Shown here: one piece after another, positions 16,927-24,351 of the stretch | Layout of the letters: each line of letters begins with the position of its first letter | Numbering within the stretch: the first letter of the stretch is position 1 | Source: Streptomyces sp. MP131-18 | Lineage (GTDB): Bacteria; Actinomycetota; Actinomycetes; Streptomycetales; Streptomycetaceae | NCBI RefSeq assembly: GCF_001984575.1 | Contig: NZ_LZNS01000001.1 | Coordinates: forward strand, 4,043,656 to 4,107,655 | Reading direction: 5' to 3' | Length of the DNA: 64,000 nucleotides | Notes under the pieces: generated by a model | Databases searched by the model: none | What the model was told of the DNA's origin: nothing | The model's input: the letters and a program-made list of their open reading frames with translations, nothing else | Position numbers and translations under genes: made by a program

Positions 16927-18152
16927 ATCGGCGCCGCTGGTCCAAGCTCTCCTTCCGCACCCGGCTCGCCCTCGCGTTCGGCGGCCTGTTCCTGTTGTCG
17001 GGCACGGCACTGCTGGCGTTCGTCGTCGTCCTGGCCCGCTACGGGACCGCCTGGCAGACCTCCGGCATCGGCCTCGCCGAGAACGACGCACCGCCCACCG
17101 AGGAGATGGCGCCGACCGGCGTCGATCCCCCAGCGGGCGCAGGAGGCGAAACAGGCGTAGCGGAGACAACAGGCATAAAGGATATGCCGAACGAGATATC
17201 CATCCAGCTCGTCGACGACACCGTCCAGGCCGTTCAGGACACCGCGTTGCAGCAGATGCTCCTCTGGTCGAGCATCGGCCTGGCCTGCATGACCGTCCTG
17301 CTCGTCCTGACCGGCCGGTGGCTGGCGAGCCGCGCGCTCCGCCCCGTGGCCGCGGTCACCGACACGGCGCTGCGGATCAGCGGGACCAGCCTCGACAAAC
17401 GACTCGACCTGACCGGCCCCGACGACGAACTGCACCACCTCGCCGACGCGTTCGACTCCATGCTGGACCGCCTCCAGCGCGCCTTCGACAGCCAGCGCCG
17501 CTTCGTGGCCAACGCCTCCCACGAACTGCGCACCCCGCTCGCCGCCCAGCGCGCGAGCATCGAAGTCGGCCTGGCCGACCCGCTCCCCGAGCACCTCGCC
17601 GAGACCCGCGACGACCTCCTCACCACCAACCGCGAAGCCGAACAGCTCATCGCCGCCCTGCTGCTCCTGGCGCGCAGCGAACGCGGGCTCGAGCACACGG
17701 AACAGGTCGATCTGGCGGCCACGGCCGACACGGCGACGACCAGACTGCGCCGGGTCGCGGAGGAGAAGGGGCTGACCCTGGACACCCGGTTCCGTGAACC
17801 GGCGCGGGTGACCGGCGATCCGGTCCTCATCCGCCACCTCGTCGCCAACCTGGTGAGCAACGCGCTCCAGTACAACCGCGAGGACGGCCGCGTCGACGTG
17901 ACACTCCACGGCGACGCCCTCACCGTCACCAACACCGGCGAACCGATCGCCCCCGACCTCGTCGACGACCTCTTCGAGCCCTTCCGGCGCCTCGGCCAGG
18001 ACCGCACCGGCACCACAGGACACGGACTCGGCCTGTCCATCGTCCGATCCATCGCCAGGGCACACGGGGCCGAACTGAGCGCGGCACCGGGCCCGGACGG
18101 CGGGCTCACGGTCGCCGTCCGCTTCGGCCGCGAGCCCGCGAGCCCGCGGTGA
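16923..18152 (+). CDS. Sensor histidine kinase
   Basis: 409-residue membrane kinase. TM1 is at about 14-36 (LALAFGGLFLLSGTALLAFVVV). An extracytoplasmic sensor of about 80 residues is rich in acidic residues, Pro and Gly. TM2 is at about 113-133, then a HAMP domain. The HisKA domain has FVANASHELRTPLAAQ with the phosphoacceptor His intact. The HATPase domain has the N-box VANLVSNALQYN and the G2 box GTTGHGLGLSIV; the G1 box is degenerate (VTNTGEPIAPD). It pairs with the upstream regulator. The GTG start overlaps that gene's stop. The small sensor suggests detection of envelope stress or a peptide (inference). Confidence 0.92.
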   Translation: MNRRRWSKLSFRTRLALAFGGLFLLSGTALLAFVVVLARYGTAWQTSGIGLAENDAPPTEEMAPTGVDPPAGAGGETGVAETTGIKDMPNEISIQLVDDTVQAVQDTALQQMLLWSSIGLACMTVLLVLTGRWLASRALRPVAAVTDTALRISGTSLDKRLDLTGPDDELHHLADAFDSMLDRLQRAFDSQRRFVANASHELRTPLAAQRASIEVGLADPLPEHLAETRDDLLTTNREAEQLIAALLLLARSERGLEHTEQVDLAATADTATTRLRRVAEEKGLTLDTRFREPARVTGDPVLIRHLVANLVSNALQYNREDGRVDVTLHGDALTVTNTGEPIAPDLVDDLFEPFRRLGQDRTGTTGHGLGLSIVRSIARAHGAELSAAPGPDGGLTVAVRFGREPASPR

Positions 18153-18276
18153 CAAGCGCATAAGGAAACGGCGAACAGGACCGGTCGCACGCTTACCGTG
18201 CTGAACGCGGGCCCGGAGTTAGATGAAGTCACGGAACACGGCAAGGGGTTGTGTTCGCGGACGCAAGGAGAAACTC

Positions 18277-18555
18277 ATGCGCAAGACCCGGATCAAGGGC
18301 ATCGTGGCGGCGTCGATCGCGGCGCTGGGGCTGACCGCACTGGCCGTCACTTCGGCCAATGCCTCCGGTGGCGGCGGCGACGAGGACGTTCCCCCGCACG
18401 GGCCCACCGTCCCGGGCGACGGCCCGGTGGAGCTGCCGGAGAACGGGGTTGCGGTCGAGCGCAACGAGGACGGCAGCATGGACATCAGGGAGCTGACCGA
18501 CGAAGAGGCCGAGGAGGGCGGGGACTGGCAGCCGGTCACGCCGCCGGCCGAGTAA
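18277..18555 (+). CDS. Small acidic secreted protein downstream of the two-component system
   Basis: 92 residues. The signal peptide (MRKTRIKGIVAASIAALGLTALAVTSANA) is followed by a short acidic, Pro/Gly-rich mature chain (about 63 residues, GGGGDEDVPPHGPTVPGDG...), with no cysteines and no recognised domain. AAGGAGA lies 7 nt before the ATG at 18277. It sits 124 bp after the kinase gene, has CATAAGG/CTTACC motifs in its leader like those before the regulator gene, and ends at a hairpin. It may be a regulon member or a ligand for the kinase sensor (inference). Family unknown. Confidence 0.75.
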   Translation: MRKTRIKGIVAASIAALGLTALAVTSANASGGGGDEDVPPHGPTVPGDGPVELPENGVAVERNEDGSMDIRELTDEEAEEGGDWQPVTPPAE

Positions 18556-18571
18556 CCGCCGGAGCACGCAG

Positions 18572-18608
18572 CCGGCAAGGCGCACCCCCCTGTGGTGCGC
18601 CTCGCCGG
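18572..18608. terminator. Terminator after the small secreted protein
   Basis: Hairpin with 9 bp (AGGCGCACC/GGTGCGCCT) plus 5 bp arms separated by one mismatch, 7 nt loop, 16 bp after the stop. Confidence 0.75.
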
Positions 18609-18868
18609 TGGCCCTGCGCAGGTTGCCCGCACGTTGCCCGCCCGGTTCACGACCGGACGAGCACCGGGCCCAGCCGGGCGGTCACCCCGGGGAACCTCGG
18701 AGAACGTCTGCTCGGTGTCGCCGATCGTCCTCGCGCAGCCTGCCGCGACGCGTACGACGCCTGGCCGACCGCCATCGCCGACGGCCTGCGCGCCCCCGAG
18801 CGAGTACCGCGTGACGGTGCGGCTGGGCTCTCCTGCCCGGCCACCATGTCGGCGCCGGGAGAGGGCCG
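18609..18868 (+). other. Gene-poor stretch with a possible regulator relic
   Basis: No intact gene. Around 18698-18815 the plus strand reads NLGERLLGVADRP...AYDAWPTAIADGLRAPERVP, with helical, GC3-rich character reminiscent of the C-terminus of a TetR-type regulator. There is no start, no HTH and no plausible upstream frame. Read as a decayed gene fragment (low confidence). Confidence 0.25.
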
Positions 18869-19165
18869 ATGGCCAAGCTGAACGTCGCCCGCGTCATCAC
18901 CGGCCGCGACCGGAACGACAGGACCCACCAGGCGCGCATCGGCATGCGGGGCAGGGCCCGGTACGTCGAATGCGACACCTGCGGCTACCGGAAGGCGGCG
19001 CCCATCGCCGCAGCACGCGCGGCGGACCGGCACCTGACCGGCCGCCACGGCGTGGGCCTGGACAGTGTGCGTCAGGAGCGTCCCGCCTCCGCCGCGGTGA
19101 GACCGCTGCTAGTGGTGGCGTTCATCGCGCTGTTGTTCGTCCTGATGTTTCTCAACGCGCCCTAG
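18869..19165 (+). CDS. Small zinc-finger-like membrane-anchored protein
   Basis: 98 residues. A basic N-terminus (MAKLNVARVITGRDRNDRTH) precedes a C-x2-C ... H-x4-H arrangement (CDTCGYRKAA, then DRHLTGRH), a possible single zinc knuckle. The protein ends in one transmembrane helix (AVRPLLVVAFIALLFVLMFLNA). GGGAG lies upstream of the ATG at 18869. Family not recognised. The tail-anchored arrangement puts the metal-binding part in the cytoplasm. It converges with the lectin-like gene across a shared hairpin. Confidence 0.65.
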   Translation: MAKLNVARVITGRDRNDRTHQARIGMRGRARYVECDTCGYRKAAPIAAARAADRHLTGRHGVGLDSVRQERPASAAVRPLLVVAFIALLFVLMFLNAP

Positions 19166-19201
19166 GCGTGCCGTTCATCGCCCGGTCCGGGGGCAGAGTG
19201 C

Positions 19202-19227
19202 GGCCCGTTCCCCGTGGGGAACGGGCC
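19202..19227. terminator. Bidirectional terminator
   Basis: Perfect 12 bp arms (19202-19213, 19216-19227) around GT, between two convergent genes. Confidence 0.8.
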
Positions 19228-19238
19228 ACGGGTGGGGG

Positions 19239-19805
19239 TCAGGCGCGGGAGATGCGCCAGTCGGCTACGTTGGCGGAGCGGTTGTAGTACGCGTTGGTGC
19301 ACACGTCGTACTTGCCGCTGGCGGGGCCGTGGCCGTTGGTCTCCAGGAAACCGCCGTTGCCGCCGTAGACGTTCCACAGGTGAACGGTGTCCCCGATGTG
19401 GACGTTGGCGTCCTGCGGGGCGGAGGTCTGGGCGAAGATCCGCCACTCGGCGGTGCCCGTGCCGCGGTCGGCGCTCTTGGCGGTCTGGACGTCGTACTTG
19501 GCGCCGGCCTTCTTCTGCTCCGCGGTGGCGTGCCCGTTGGTGTCCAGGTAGCTGCCGGCCGAATAGAGGTTGCGCAGGGTGATCAGGTCTCCGCTGGCGA
19601 CCGGCGTGCCGGCGGCCTTGCCGTCGGCCGAGGCGACCTCCCAAGTGCCGGTGCCCTGGCCACGGTTCGCGCTGTCGGCGGTGGAGACCCCGTAGACGCC
19701 GCCGGTGGCGGTGCTGTGGCCGTTGGTGTCGAGGTAGCCGCCGCCCCAGTTGCTGTATGCGTTTTGCAGGTGAATCCGGTCGCCGTACTTGAGTACTTCG
19801 GCCAT
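19239..19805 (-). CDS. Three-repeat lectin-like protein (beta-trefoil type)
   Basis: 188 residues consisting almost entirely of three diverged copies of a 55-60 residue unit. Each begins with a GD-[RLT]-[IV]-x-L-x-N-x-Y turn and continues with a G-[GS]-[YF]-L-[DE]-TNGH core. Each ends in a Trp-containing strand (TWEVAS, AEWRIFA, ADWRISR). The threefold pattern suggests a beta-trefoil carbohydrate-binding protein. There is no signal peptide, so it is cytosolic or non-classically released. The shared TNGH tetrapeptide is a good candidate for the ligand site. ATG at 19805; only a weak ribosome site. Confidence 0.7.
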   Translation of the reverse strand: MAEVLKYGDRIHLQNAYSNWGGGYLDTNGHSTATGGVYGVSTADSANRGQGTGTWEVASADGKAAGTPVASGDLITLRNLYSAGSYLDTNGHATAEQKKAGAKYDVQTAKSADRGTGTAEWRIFAQTSAPQDANVHIGDTVHLWNVYGGNGGFLETNGHGPASGKYDVCTNAYYNRSANVADWRISRA

Positions 19806-19933
19806 GGAAGAGTCCCATTCTCTGATCGATGACGTATTGCCCCCCGACGCGGGCGGCCAGCCGATCCTTCAGGACCTTCGCCGCAGCAGGAGGGCTTTCA
19901 AGATCACGCACTCCGATCGAGTGAACCGCCTTC

Positions 19934-20473
19934 CTAGGTGGTGGGTAGCGGGATGGGCAGGTCTTCGGTGAGCGTGATGGTTCCGCCTGCGTGGTTGGTG
20001 AGGGTGAGGGTGGCGGGGTCGTTCATGCCGGGGCCGTCCTCGTCCTCGATCTCGTAGGTGAGGCTGCCCTGGAAGACGTCGAGGAAGTGCTCCTCGAAGG
20101 CGTCCTCTTCCCCGGCGCAGCCGGTGTCCGTTCTGATCACCTCGTCCACCAGCAGGGTGTCGCCGCTGAGCGTCACGTCGGAGCCGTAGCGGCATCCGTA
20201 CTCGTCGAGGAACTCCTCGACGTCGGGCAGGTCCAGGTGGACGAGGGTCAGGCCCGGCGGCCGGGGGTGCTCGGTGCCGTCGACCGTGACCTGCTCCGGC
20301 AGCCAGCGCGAGTCCGTCAGCTGCTCCGCCCCGTCGGGGGTGCCGTTGCCGGTGCCGCCCTCGGTCCCGGTCCCGGTCCCGGGCTCGGGCTCGGGCCCGG
20401 TCTCGCAGCCGGCCAGGGCGGCCATGGCCGCGAGCGCAACCGCCACCACGGGGCGGAGTTGTCCATGTCTCAT
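19934..20473 (-). CDS. META/HslJ-like lipoprotein
   Basis: 179 residues. Signal peptide with lipobox LAGC (cysteine at about residue 22), so a membrane-anchored lipoprotein. A Gly/Thr/Pro-Glu linker (PEPEPGTGTGTEGGTGNG) precedes a META-like domain: DSRWLPEQVTVDG, YGCRYGSDVTLSGDTLLVDEVIRTDTGC and LTLTNHAGGTITLTEDL, with two conserved cysteines. META/HslJ proteins are linked to envelope stress and heat or novobiocin resistance, but the mechanism is unknown. The ATG at 20473 is set by the signal peptide. It lies downstream of the flavin oxidoreductase on the same strand, 44 bp apart. Confidence 0.75.
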   Translation of the reverse strand: MRHGQLRPVVAVALAAMAALAGCETGPEPEPGTGTGTEGGTGNGTPDGAEQLTDSRWLPEQVTVDGTEHPRPPGLTLVHLDLPDVEEFLDEYGCRYGSDVTLSGDTLLVDEVIRTDTGCAGEEDAFEEHFLDVFQGSLTYEIEDEDGPGMNDPATLTLTNHAGGTITLTEDLPIPLPTT

Positions 20474-20517
20474 GCCGCTCAGACGTTCAACGGCCGCGGT
20501 AGGTTCGGGCGGTGAGG

Positions 20518-21558
20518 TCAGTGGACGCGTGGCCGGCAACGCAGAAGCTCGCGAGCCGGTCTGGCGGTCACGAGTTCGTCGGCGACGAGCCGTCCGACGG
20601 TGGGCGCCAGGGTGACGCCTGGGTGCATCACCGCGACGTAGACGGACCGATCGTGTGTCGCGTAGCCGATGAGCGGTCCGTGCGCGGGCATGGGGCGTCT
20701 GCCGGTGCGGTAGCCCAGCAGGCGGCACTCGTCGCTTCCACGGAAGGCCGTCCGCAGGCGCCGGAGAGCGTCCTGCGCGGCCCGTTCACGGAGCGCCGCT
20801 GGACCGTCAACGTGCGGCAGGACCAGCAGAAGCTCGCCGTCACGCACTTCCCGGACCTCCAGATCAGGGCGCGCCACGATGGTTCTGACCAGGCCGGGCG
20901 GTGCTGCGACCCGCGCGAGGGTGGCCGGAGAGGCAGCAACGGGCAGATCGGCCGGCAGCGGCTCGCAGAGCTGGGGGACGTTGGTTCCGGCAGTGAGCAC
21001 GACGGTCGCGGCCGAGTGCGGCCCGGTTGCGGACAGCACTCCCTCGACGCGCTCTCCGGACAACTGCAAAGAGGTAACGGCGGTTTCGTAGCGTACGGTG
21101 GCGCCATGGGCCTCGGCCGCGGCCACCAACGCGCCGGTCAGCGCCGTCGCATCGACACCGGCGTCGCCGGGAACGTGGACGGCTTGATCCGGAGGGTGCC
21201 GGAGGTTGGGTTCCAGGGCGGTGATGTCACTTCGCCCGACGCGGAACTGTCCGGGCATCAGCCGTGACTCCTGATCCGGTCCGCCTCCCCAGTTCAGCGA
21301 GCCGGTCCGGCGGAGGGTGACGTCGGGCAGTTCGGCCTCCAAACGCTCGTAGTCCGCCAGAACGTACTCGCGCAAGTCCTGTGCTCCGCCGGGCCAATCG
21401 CCTCCGGAACCGCCGACCCAGGCGAACGAGTCCGCGGTAACCCCGGTGCCCGGCCCCGGCCCCTGTTCGAGCAGGGTGACCGGAACGCCTCGACGCGCCA
21501 AGTGGTAGGCCACTGAGGCACCGACGATCCCCGCACCGACCACGACAACGGCTGACAT
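20518..21558 (-). CDS. FAD-dependent oxidoreductase, D-amino-acid oxidase (DAO) family
   Basis: 346 residues. The dinucleotide-binding motif is VVVVGAGIVGASVAYHLARRG (residues 3-23). The glycine-oxidase/sarcosine-oxidase-like DAO fold continues with the second FAD segment TVVLTAGTN and a C-terminal GYRTGRRPMPAHGPLIGY. Family members oxidise amines or amino acids to imines with release of H2O2; the substrate is unknown. AAGGACC lies upstream of the ATG at 21558 and the in-frame extension to 21615 is not supported. It is probably co-transcribed with the META lipoprotein that follows. Some coupling or folding loops in the middle differ from characterised enzymes. Confidence 0.85.
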   Translation of the reverse strand: MSAVVVVGAGIVGASVAYHLARRGVPVTLLEQGPGPGTGVTADSFAWVGGSGGDWPGGAQDLREYVLADYERLEAELPDVTLRRTGSLNWGGGPDQESRLMPGQFRVGRSDITALEPNLRHPPDQAVHVPGDAGVDATALTGALVAAAEAHGATVRYETAVTSLQLSGERVEGVLSATGPHSAATVVLTAGTNVPQLCEPLPADLPVAASPATLARVAAPPGLVRTIVARPDLEVREVRDGELLLVLPHVDGPAALRERAAQDALRRLRTAFRGSDECRLLGYRTGRRPMPAHGPLIGYATHDRSVYVAVMHPGVTLAPTVGRLVADELVTARPARELLRCRPRVH

Positions 21559-21834
21559 GAGGTCCTTTCCGCCGGCACAACGACCGCTCGGGCCGTGCTC
21601 CGGCCGCAGCGGCATAGTCGGCCCGCTGCCGAAAGCGGCGCAACGGAATTATGCGGCGCCTCGCCTTGCTCAACTGGCCTCGGTTCCCGGGAACGTCCGC
21701 GGCACATCGTCGCTGCGGAGAACGGTCGATTCCTCCGAAGGGTGATCAGCCCGGAACTGCTGGACATTGCATTGGAAAGGAACGGAAGAGGCGGGGAGGC
21801 ACCGCACGTTGAAGCGGGAAGCCCTCGGACCGGG
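21559..21834. other. Intergenic stretch, no gene seen
   Basis: 276 bp upstream of the flavin oxidoreductase. The reading frames through it lack GC3 bias. It presumably holds that gene's promoter. Nothing else was recognised. Confidence 0.4.
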
Positions 21835-21966
21835 TCACCAGAGGAGCGCGGTGTCCATGTCCTGCTGCCAGTACGTCACCATCGCGGATTCGTCGATGAC
21901 GACTTCGTCCTCGGGGAGGGGCGTGGCCACGCTCTCGGTGTCGTCGATGTGGAAGGAGACCTCCAT
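21835..21966 (-). CDS. Possible 43-residue acidic small protein
   Basis: A 43-codon frame (MEVSFHIDDTESVATPLPED... ending TALLW) with G or C at nearly every third position, which argues for coding. The ATG has no ribosome site, so a leaderless transcript would be needed. A stop nine codons upstream excludes a longer version. The product is acidic with two Trp and no known domain. Its start codon shares the CATG of the oppositely oriented 31-codon ORF. Confidence 0.4.
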   Translation of the reverse strand: MEVSFHIDDTESVATPLPEDEVVIDESAMVTYWQQDMDTALLW

Positions 21967-22060
21967 GGACGTGGACCGCTGGGACCGCTTCCACTACGTC
22001 CGCGTCGCCGTCATCATCGCTGCCTTCGCCCTGCTGGCCGCCGCCCTCGCCCGAGCCTGA
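21965..22060 (+). CDS. 31-residue single-pass membrane peptide
   Basis: ATG at 21965 preceded by GGAAGGAGAC; the peptide is MDVDRWDRFHYVRVAVIIAA... with a hydrophobic helix from about residue 12 to the end and strong GC3 bias (29 of 31). Tiny membrane proteins of this style are common in streptomycetes, usually of unknown function. It ends at a shared hairpin facing the DUF397 gene. Its upstream region is the coding region of the minus-strand 43-codon ORF, so both cannot be highly translated without conflict. Confidence 0.5.
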   Translation: MDVDRWDRFHYVRVAVIIAAFALLAAALARA

Positions 22061-22074
22061 AGATCAGCGCGAGG

Positions 22075-22114
22075 GCGGCCCGCTCTCCCCGGTCGTCGGG
22101 GCGGAGCGGGCCGC
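22075..22114. terminator. Bidirectional terminator
   Basis: 11 bp perfect arms (22075-22085, 22104-22114) with inner CCCC/GGGG pairing in the loop. Lies between the 31-codon ORF and the DUF397 gene. Confidence 0.7.
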
Positions 22115-22117
22115 GGG

Positions 22118-22342
22118 TCAGGGTGTGCCGTCGAGGATGCCTTGGCGGAACGCGTCCCATTCCTCCGCGGTGTAGCGGAGGGGAGCGCGGTGGGGGTTCT
22201 TGGAGTCGCGGATGGCGACGCCGCCGCCGGGGAGGTCGGTGATCTCCACGCAGTTCTCCGCGCCGTCGCTGCGGGGGGACTTGCGCCAGACGGCTTCAGT
22301 GAGATCGACGGCGTAGAGGTCGTCCTTGCGGGACGCGTTCAT
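22118..22342 (-). CDS. DUF397 domain protein
   Basis: 74 residues with the DUF397 consensus: LTEAVWRKSPRSDGAENCVEITDLPGGGVAIRDSKNP, then TAEEWDAFRQGI. DUF397 proteins are the small partners of Scr1/WhiJ-like regulators and behave as toxin or co-regulator components in development and antibiotic control. The start overlaps the regulator's stop (ATGA, 22339-22342), so the pair is translationally coupled. Confidence 0.92.
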   Translation of the reverse strand: MNASRKDDLYAVDLTEAVWRKSPRSDGAENCVEITDLPGGGVAIRDSKNPHRAPLRYTAEEWDAFRQGILDGTP

Positions 22343-23214
22343 TTCCGGTTCCTTTCGATGAAGGTCTTGATCAGCTGCTGTGAATCGTCCACCGAGAGGG
22401 CGGCGGCGACGACCCGTTCGAAGGCGGTATCGAAAACTTTCACATCCTCGATGCCCTCCACGAAGTGGCCGCCGCGGATGTTCTCCAGCATGACCACGGT
22501 GGGCCAGGGGTGCGGGAAGCGCACGATCTGGAAGAGGCCGAGCATCCCCGGGTGCGGCGTCGCGGTCAGCGGCATCACCTGGATGGTGATGTTCGGCAGT
22601 TCGGTCATGTCCAGCAGGTGCTTGAGCTGCTGGCGCATCAGGAACGGCTGTCCGGCGGACCGCTGGTGCAGACCGGCCTCGTGGATCACCGCCCACAGTT
22701 TCAGCGGGGCGCCCTCCGGTCTGGTGGTGAGGATGGCCTGGCGCATCTTCCGGATCTCGGCAAGGGCCATAACCTCCTGCGGAGTGCGGGTGGTTGAGAT
22801 GCCGGCGATGATCTCACGGGCGTACGGGCCGGTTTGCAGGAGTCCGGGGATGAGTCCAGGCGTGTAGATGTGGACGCTGTCGGCGTCGGTCTCCAGCGTC
22901 AGAAAGTCCTTGTAGCTGAGACCGACGGCGTCCCCGTACGCCTGCCACCAGCCCTGTTTTCCGGCGTCCTTGGACAGGCCCTCCAGTGCGGCGATCACCT
23001 CGGGGTCGGTGATGCCGTACTGGGCGAGGAGTTTGGCGACGTCCTGCGGCAGCAGGCGGGCCACGGCGGTTTCGATGCGGGACAGCTTGCTCTCGTCCCA
23101 GCCCATCGCGCGCGACGCCGTCAGCAAGGTGACCCCGGCCTCGTTGCGGTACTTCCGCAGGGCTCCGCCGAGTCGTCGCCTGCGCAATGTTGGGATGGCC
23201 CGAACATTCGGCAT
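22339..23214 (-). CDS. Scr1/WhiJ-family XRE regulator
   Basis: 291 residues. An N-terminal XRE helix-turn-helix (RRLGGALRKYRNEAGVTLLTASRAMGWDESKLSRIE) is followed by the DUF5753/Scr1 ligand-like domain (about 95-280) with YTPGLIPGLLQTGPYAREII, RQAILTTRPEGAPLKLWAVIHEAGLHQ and QVMPLTATPHPG. The family includes WhiJ and Scr1-type antitoxin-like regulators that pair with DUF397 proteins and influence sporulation and antibiotic production. It is upstream of and coupled to the DUF397 gene. The ATG start is followed by the typical RRRRLGGALRKYR. Confidence 0.92.
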   Translation of the reverse strand: MPNVRAIPTLRRRRLGGALRKYRNEAGVTLLTASRAMGWDESKLSRIETAVARLLPQDVAKLLAQYGITDPEVIAALEGLSKDAGKQGWWQAYGDAVGLSYKDFLTLETDADSVHIYTPGLIPGLLQTGPYAREIIAGISTTRTPQEVMALAEIRKMRQAILTTRPEGAPLKLWAVIHEAGLHQRSAGQPFLMRQQLKHLLDMTELPNITIQVMPLTATPHPGMLGLFQIVRFPHPWPTVVMLENIRGGHFVEGIEDVKVFDTAFERVVAAALSVDDSQQLIKTFIERNRK

Positions 23215-23420
23215 GGTGCTATTTCACACTCCTCCGGTGCTGGTTCAGAAGGTTTGGGTGCGCGGAAGTCCCCCGCGGGTGCGGCATGCGAGGTACGGGG
23301 TGACCATTCTTTTGCTTAAACCGCTGCCAAGCTTGCCCGTTGGCCTCCTGATGCCGCATTGTTCCTTCTCCAGCGCGTAGTTGCAGCCCGTTTCCGCGCG
23401 ATCACCCGGAGTCGAACGCA

Positions 23421-23645
23421 ATGTCCACGACCTTCCGCACGCCCCCACCGCCCGCCTGGCTCGTGCCGGGCGTTCGTGTCCGTGACGTCGCGACCGACGG
23501 CGTGGGCGTCGTCGTTCTGCTCCAGGACGCCACCGCGGAGGTCAGTACCCGCCGGATAAGGCGGCCCGTGCGCGCGCTGCTCCGGGCCGAGTGCTGGGGC
23601 GGGCCGCTGTGGTGGGCCCCGGTCGCCGACCTTGTCACCGTCTGA
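23421..23645 (+). CDS. Small conserved-type protein near the Scr1 locus
   Basis: 74 residues, strongly GC3-biased. PGVRVRDVATDGVGVVVLLQDATAEV forms a beta-barrel-like module, followed by a basic stretch and WGGPLWWAPVADLVTV. It resembles the short modules in streptomycete regulatory cassettes that begin with a G[DV]RV-x-D motif. The function is unknown. A weak GGAG lies about 10 nt upstream. It is separated by 17 bp from the next gene, likely one transcript, and divergent from the Scr1-type regulator. Confidence 0.6.
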   Translation: MSTTFRTPPPPAWLVPGVRVRDVATDGVGVVVLLQDATAEVSTRRIRRPVRALLRAECWGGPLWWAPVADLVTV

Positions 23646-23662
23646 GAAGGACATCCGCTGAT

Positions 23663-24280
23663 ATGTCTGTTCGCAGTGTGAGGCCGCGTACTCTGCCCGT
23701 TCCGTATGCCGTCGTGTGGTCCGCAGAAAAGACGGCGGTGAGCGGTTCGTTGACCGTCCGGGCCGATCGGAGCGGTCTCGCCTACCGGGACGAGACGCCC
23801 GGTGACCGTGACGGCCGGAGTGTGCTGTGGGCCAGGATCGGGCGGGCGCCGGGGAAGGGCCGGCCCGACTTCCGCGCCCTGCACTCCGACCGCCAGCGGC
23901 ACACCATGCTCAACAAGCTGTGCCAGGTCTGCGGCGGGCAGGCCAGCCGAACGGCCAAGGGGTGGCTGTTCCTGCTCCAGCGCCCCGACGACATGGCCGG
24001 ATCACCGGACTGGCCCGAGGGGACGCTCTGCACCAAGCCGCCGGTCTGCCGCCCGTGCGCCGCGCTGGCCGTCCGCCACTGCCCGCACCTGACCGATCCG
24101 GTGACCGTCCGTTTCCGCAAGCCGCGGACCTGGGGCGTGTTCGGCGGGTTCTTCTCCCCGACCCCGGCCGGGGGCCTCGCGTCCCACCCCGACAGCTGCC
24201 TGCCCTACGGCGATCCCTACGCCCCCTGGTTCCTGGCCTCCCAGCTCGTCGTCGAACTCACCCGCTGCACCGTGGATTGA
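23663..24280 (+). CDS. Zinc-ribbon-like protein of unknown function
   Basis: 205 residues. After an N-terminal beta-rich half, LNKLCQVCGGQASRTAKGW supplies one CxxC and PPVCRPCAALAVRHCPHL supplies two further Cys pairs plus His, consistent with a structural zinc ribbon at about 95-155. The C-terminus is hydrophobic and Pro/Gly-rich. Proteins with this LCQVCGG...PPVC.PCA pattern recur in streptomycete regulatory islands; their role is not known. ATG at 23663, with GAGAAGGA about 12 nt upstream. It follows the 74-residue protein in an apparent two-gene unit. Confidence 0.65.
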   Translation: MSVRSVRPRTLPVPYAVVWSAEKTAVSGSLTVRADRSGLAYRDETPGDRDGRSVLWARIGRAPGKGRPDFRALHSDRQRHTMLNKLCQVCGGQASRTAKGWLFLLQRPDDMAGSPDWPEGTLCTKPPVCRPCAALAVRHCPHLTDPVTVRFRKPRTWGVFGGFFSPTPAGGLASHPDSCLPYGDPYAPWFLASQLVVELTRCTVD

Positions 24281-24351
24281 GCCCCGGGCGGCCATGTTCA
24301 ACTGCTTCGCTCAACTTCTCTGCAATTGTGGGTCGTTGTTAGCTTCGCGGC

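Noticed and set aside
23215..23420. Search for an ncRNA or additional small gene between the Scr1 regulator and the 74-residue protein
   Set aside because: Only promoter-like AT-richer sequence was seen; no conserved structure or coding bias.
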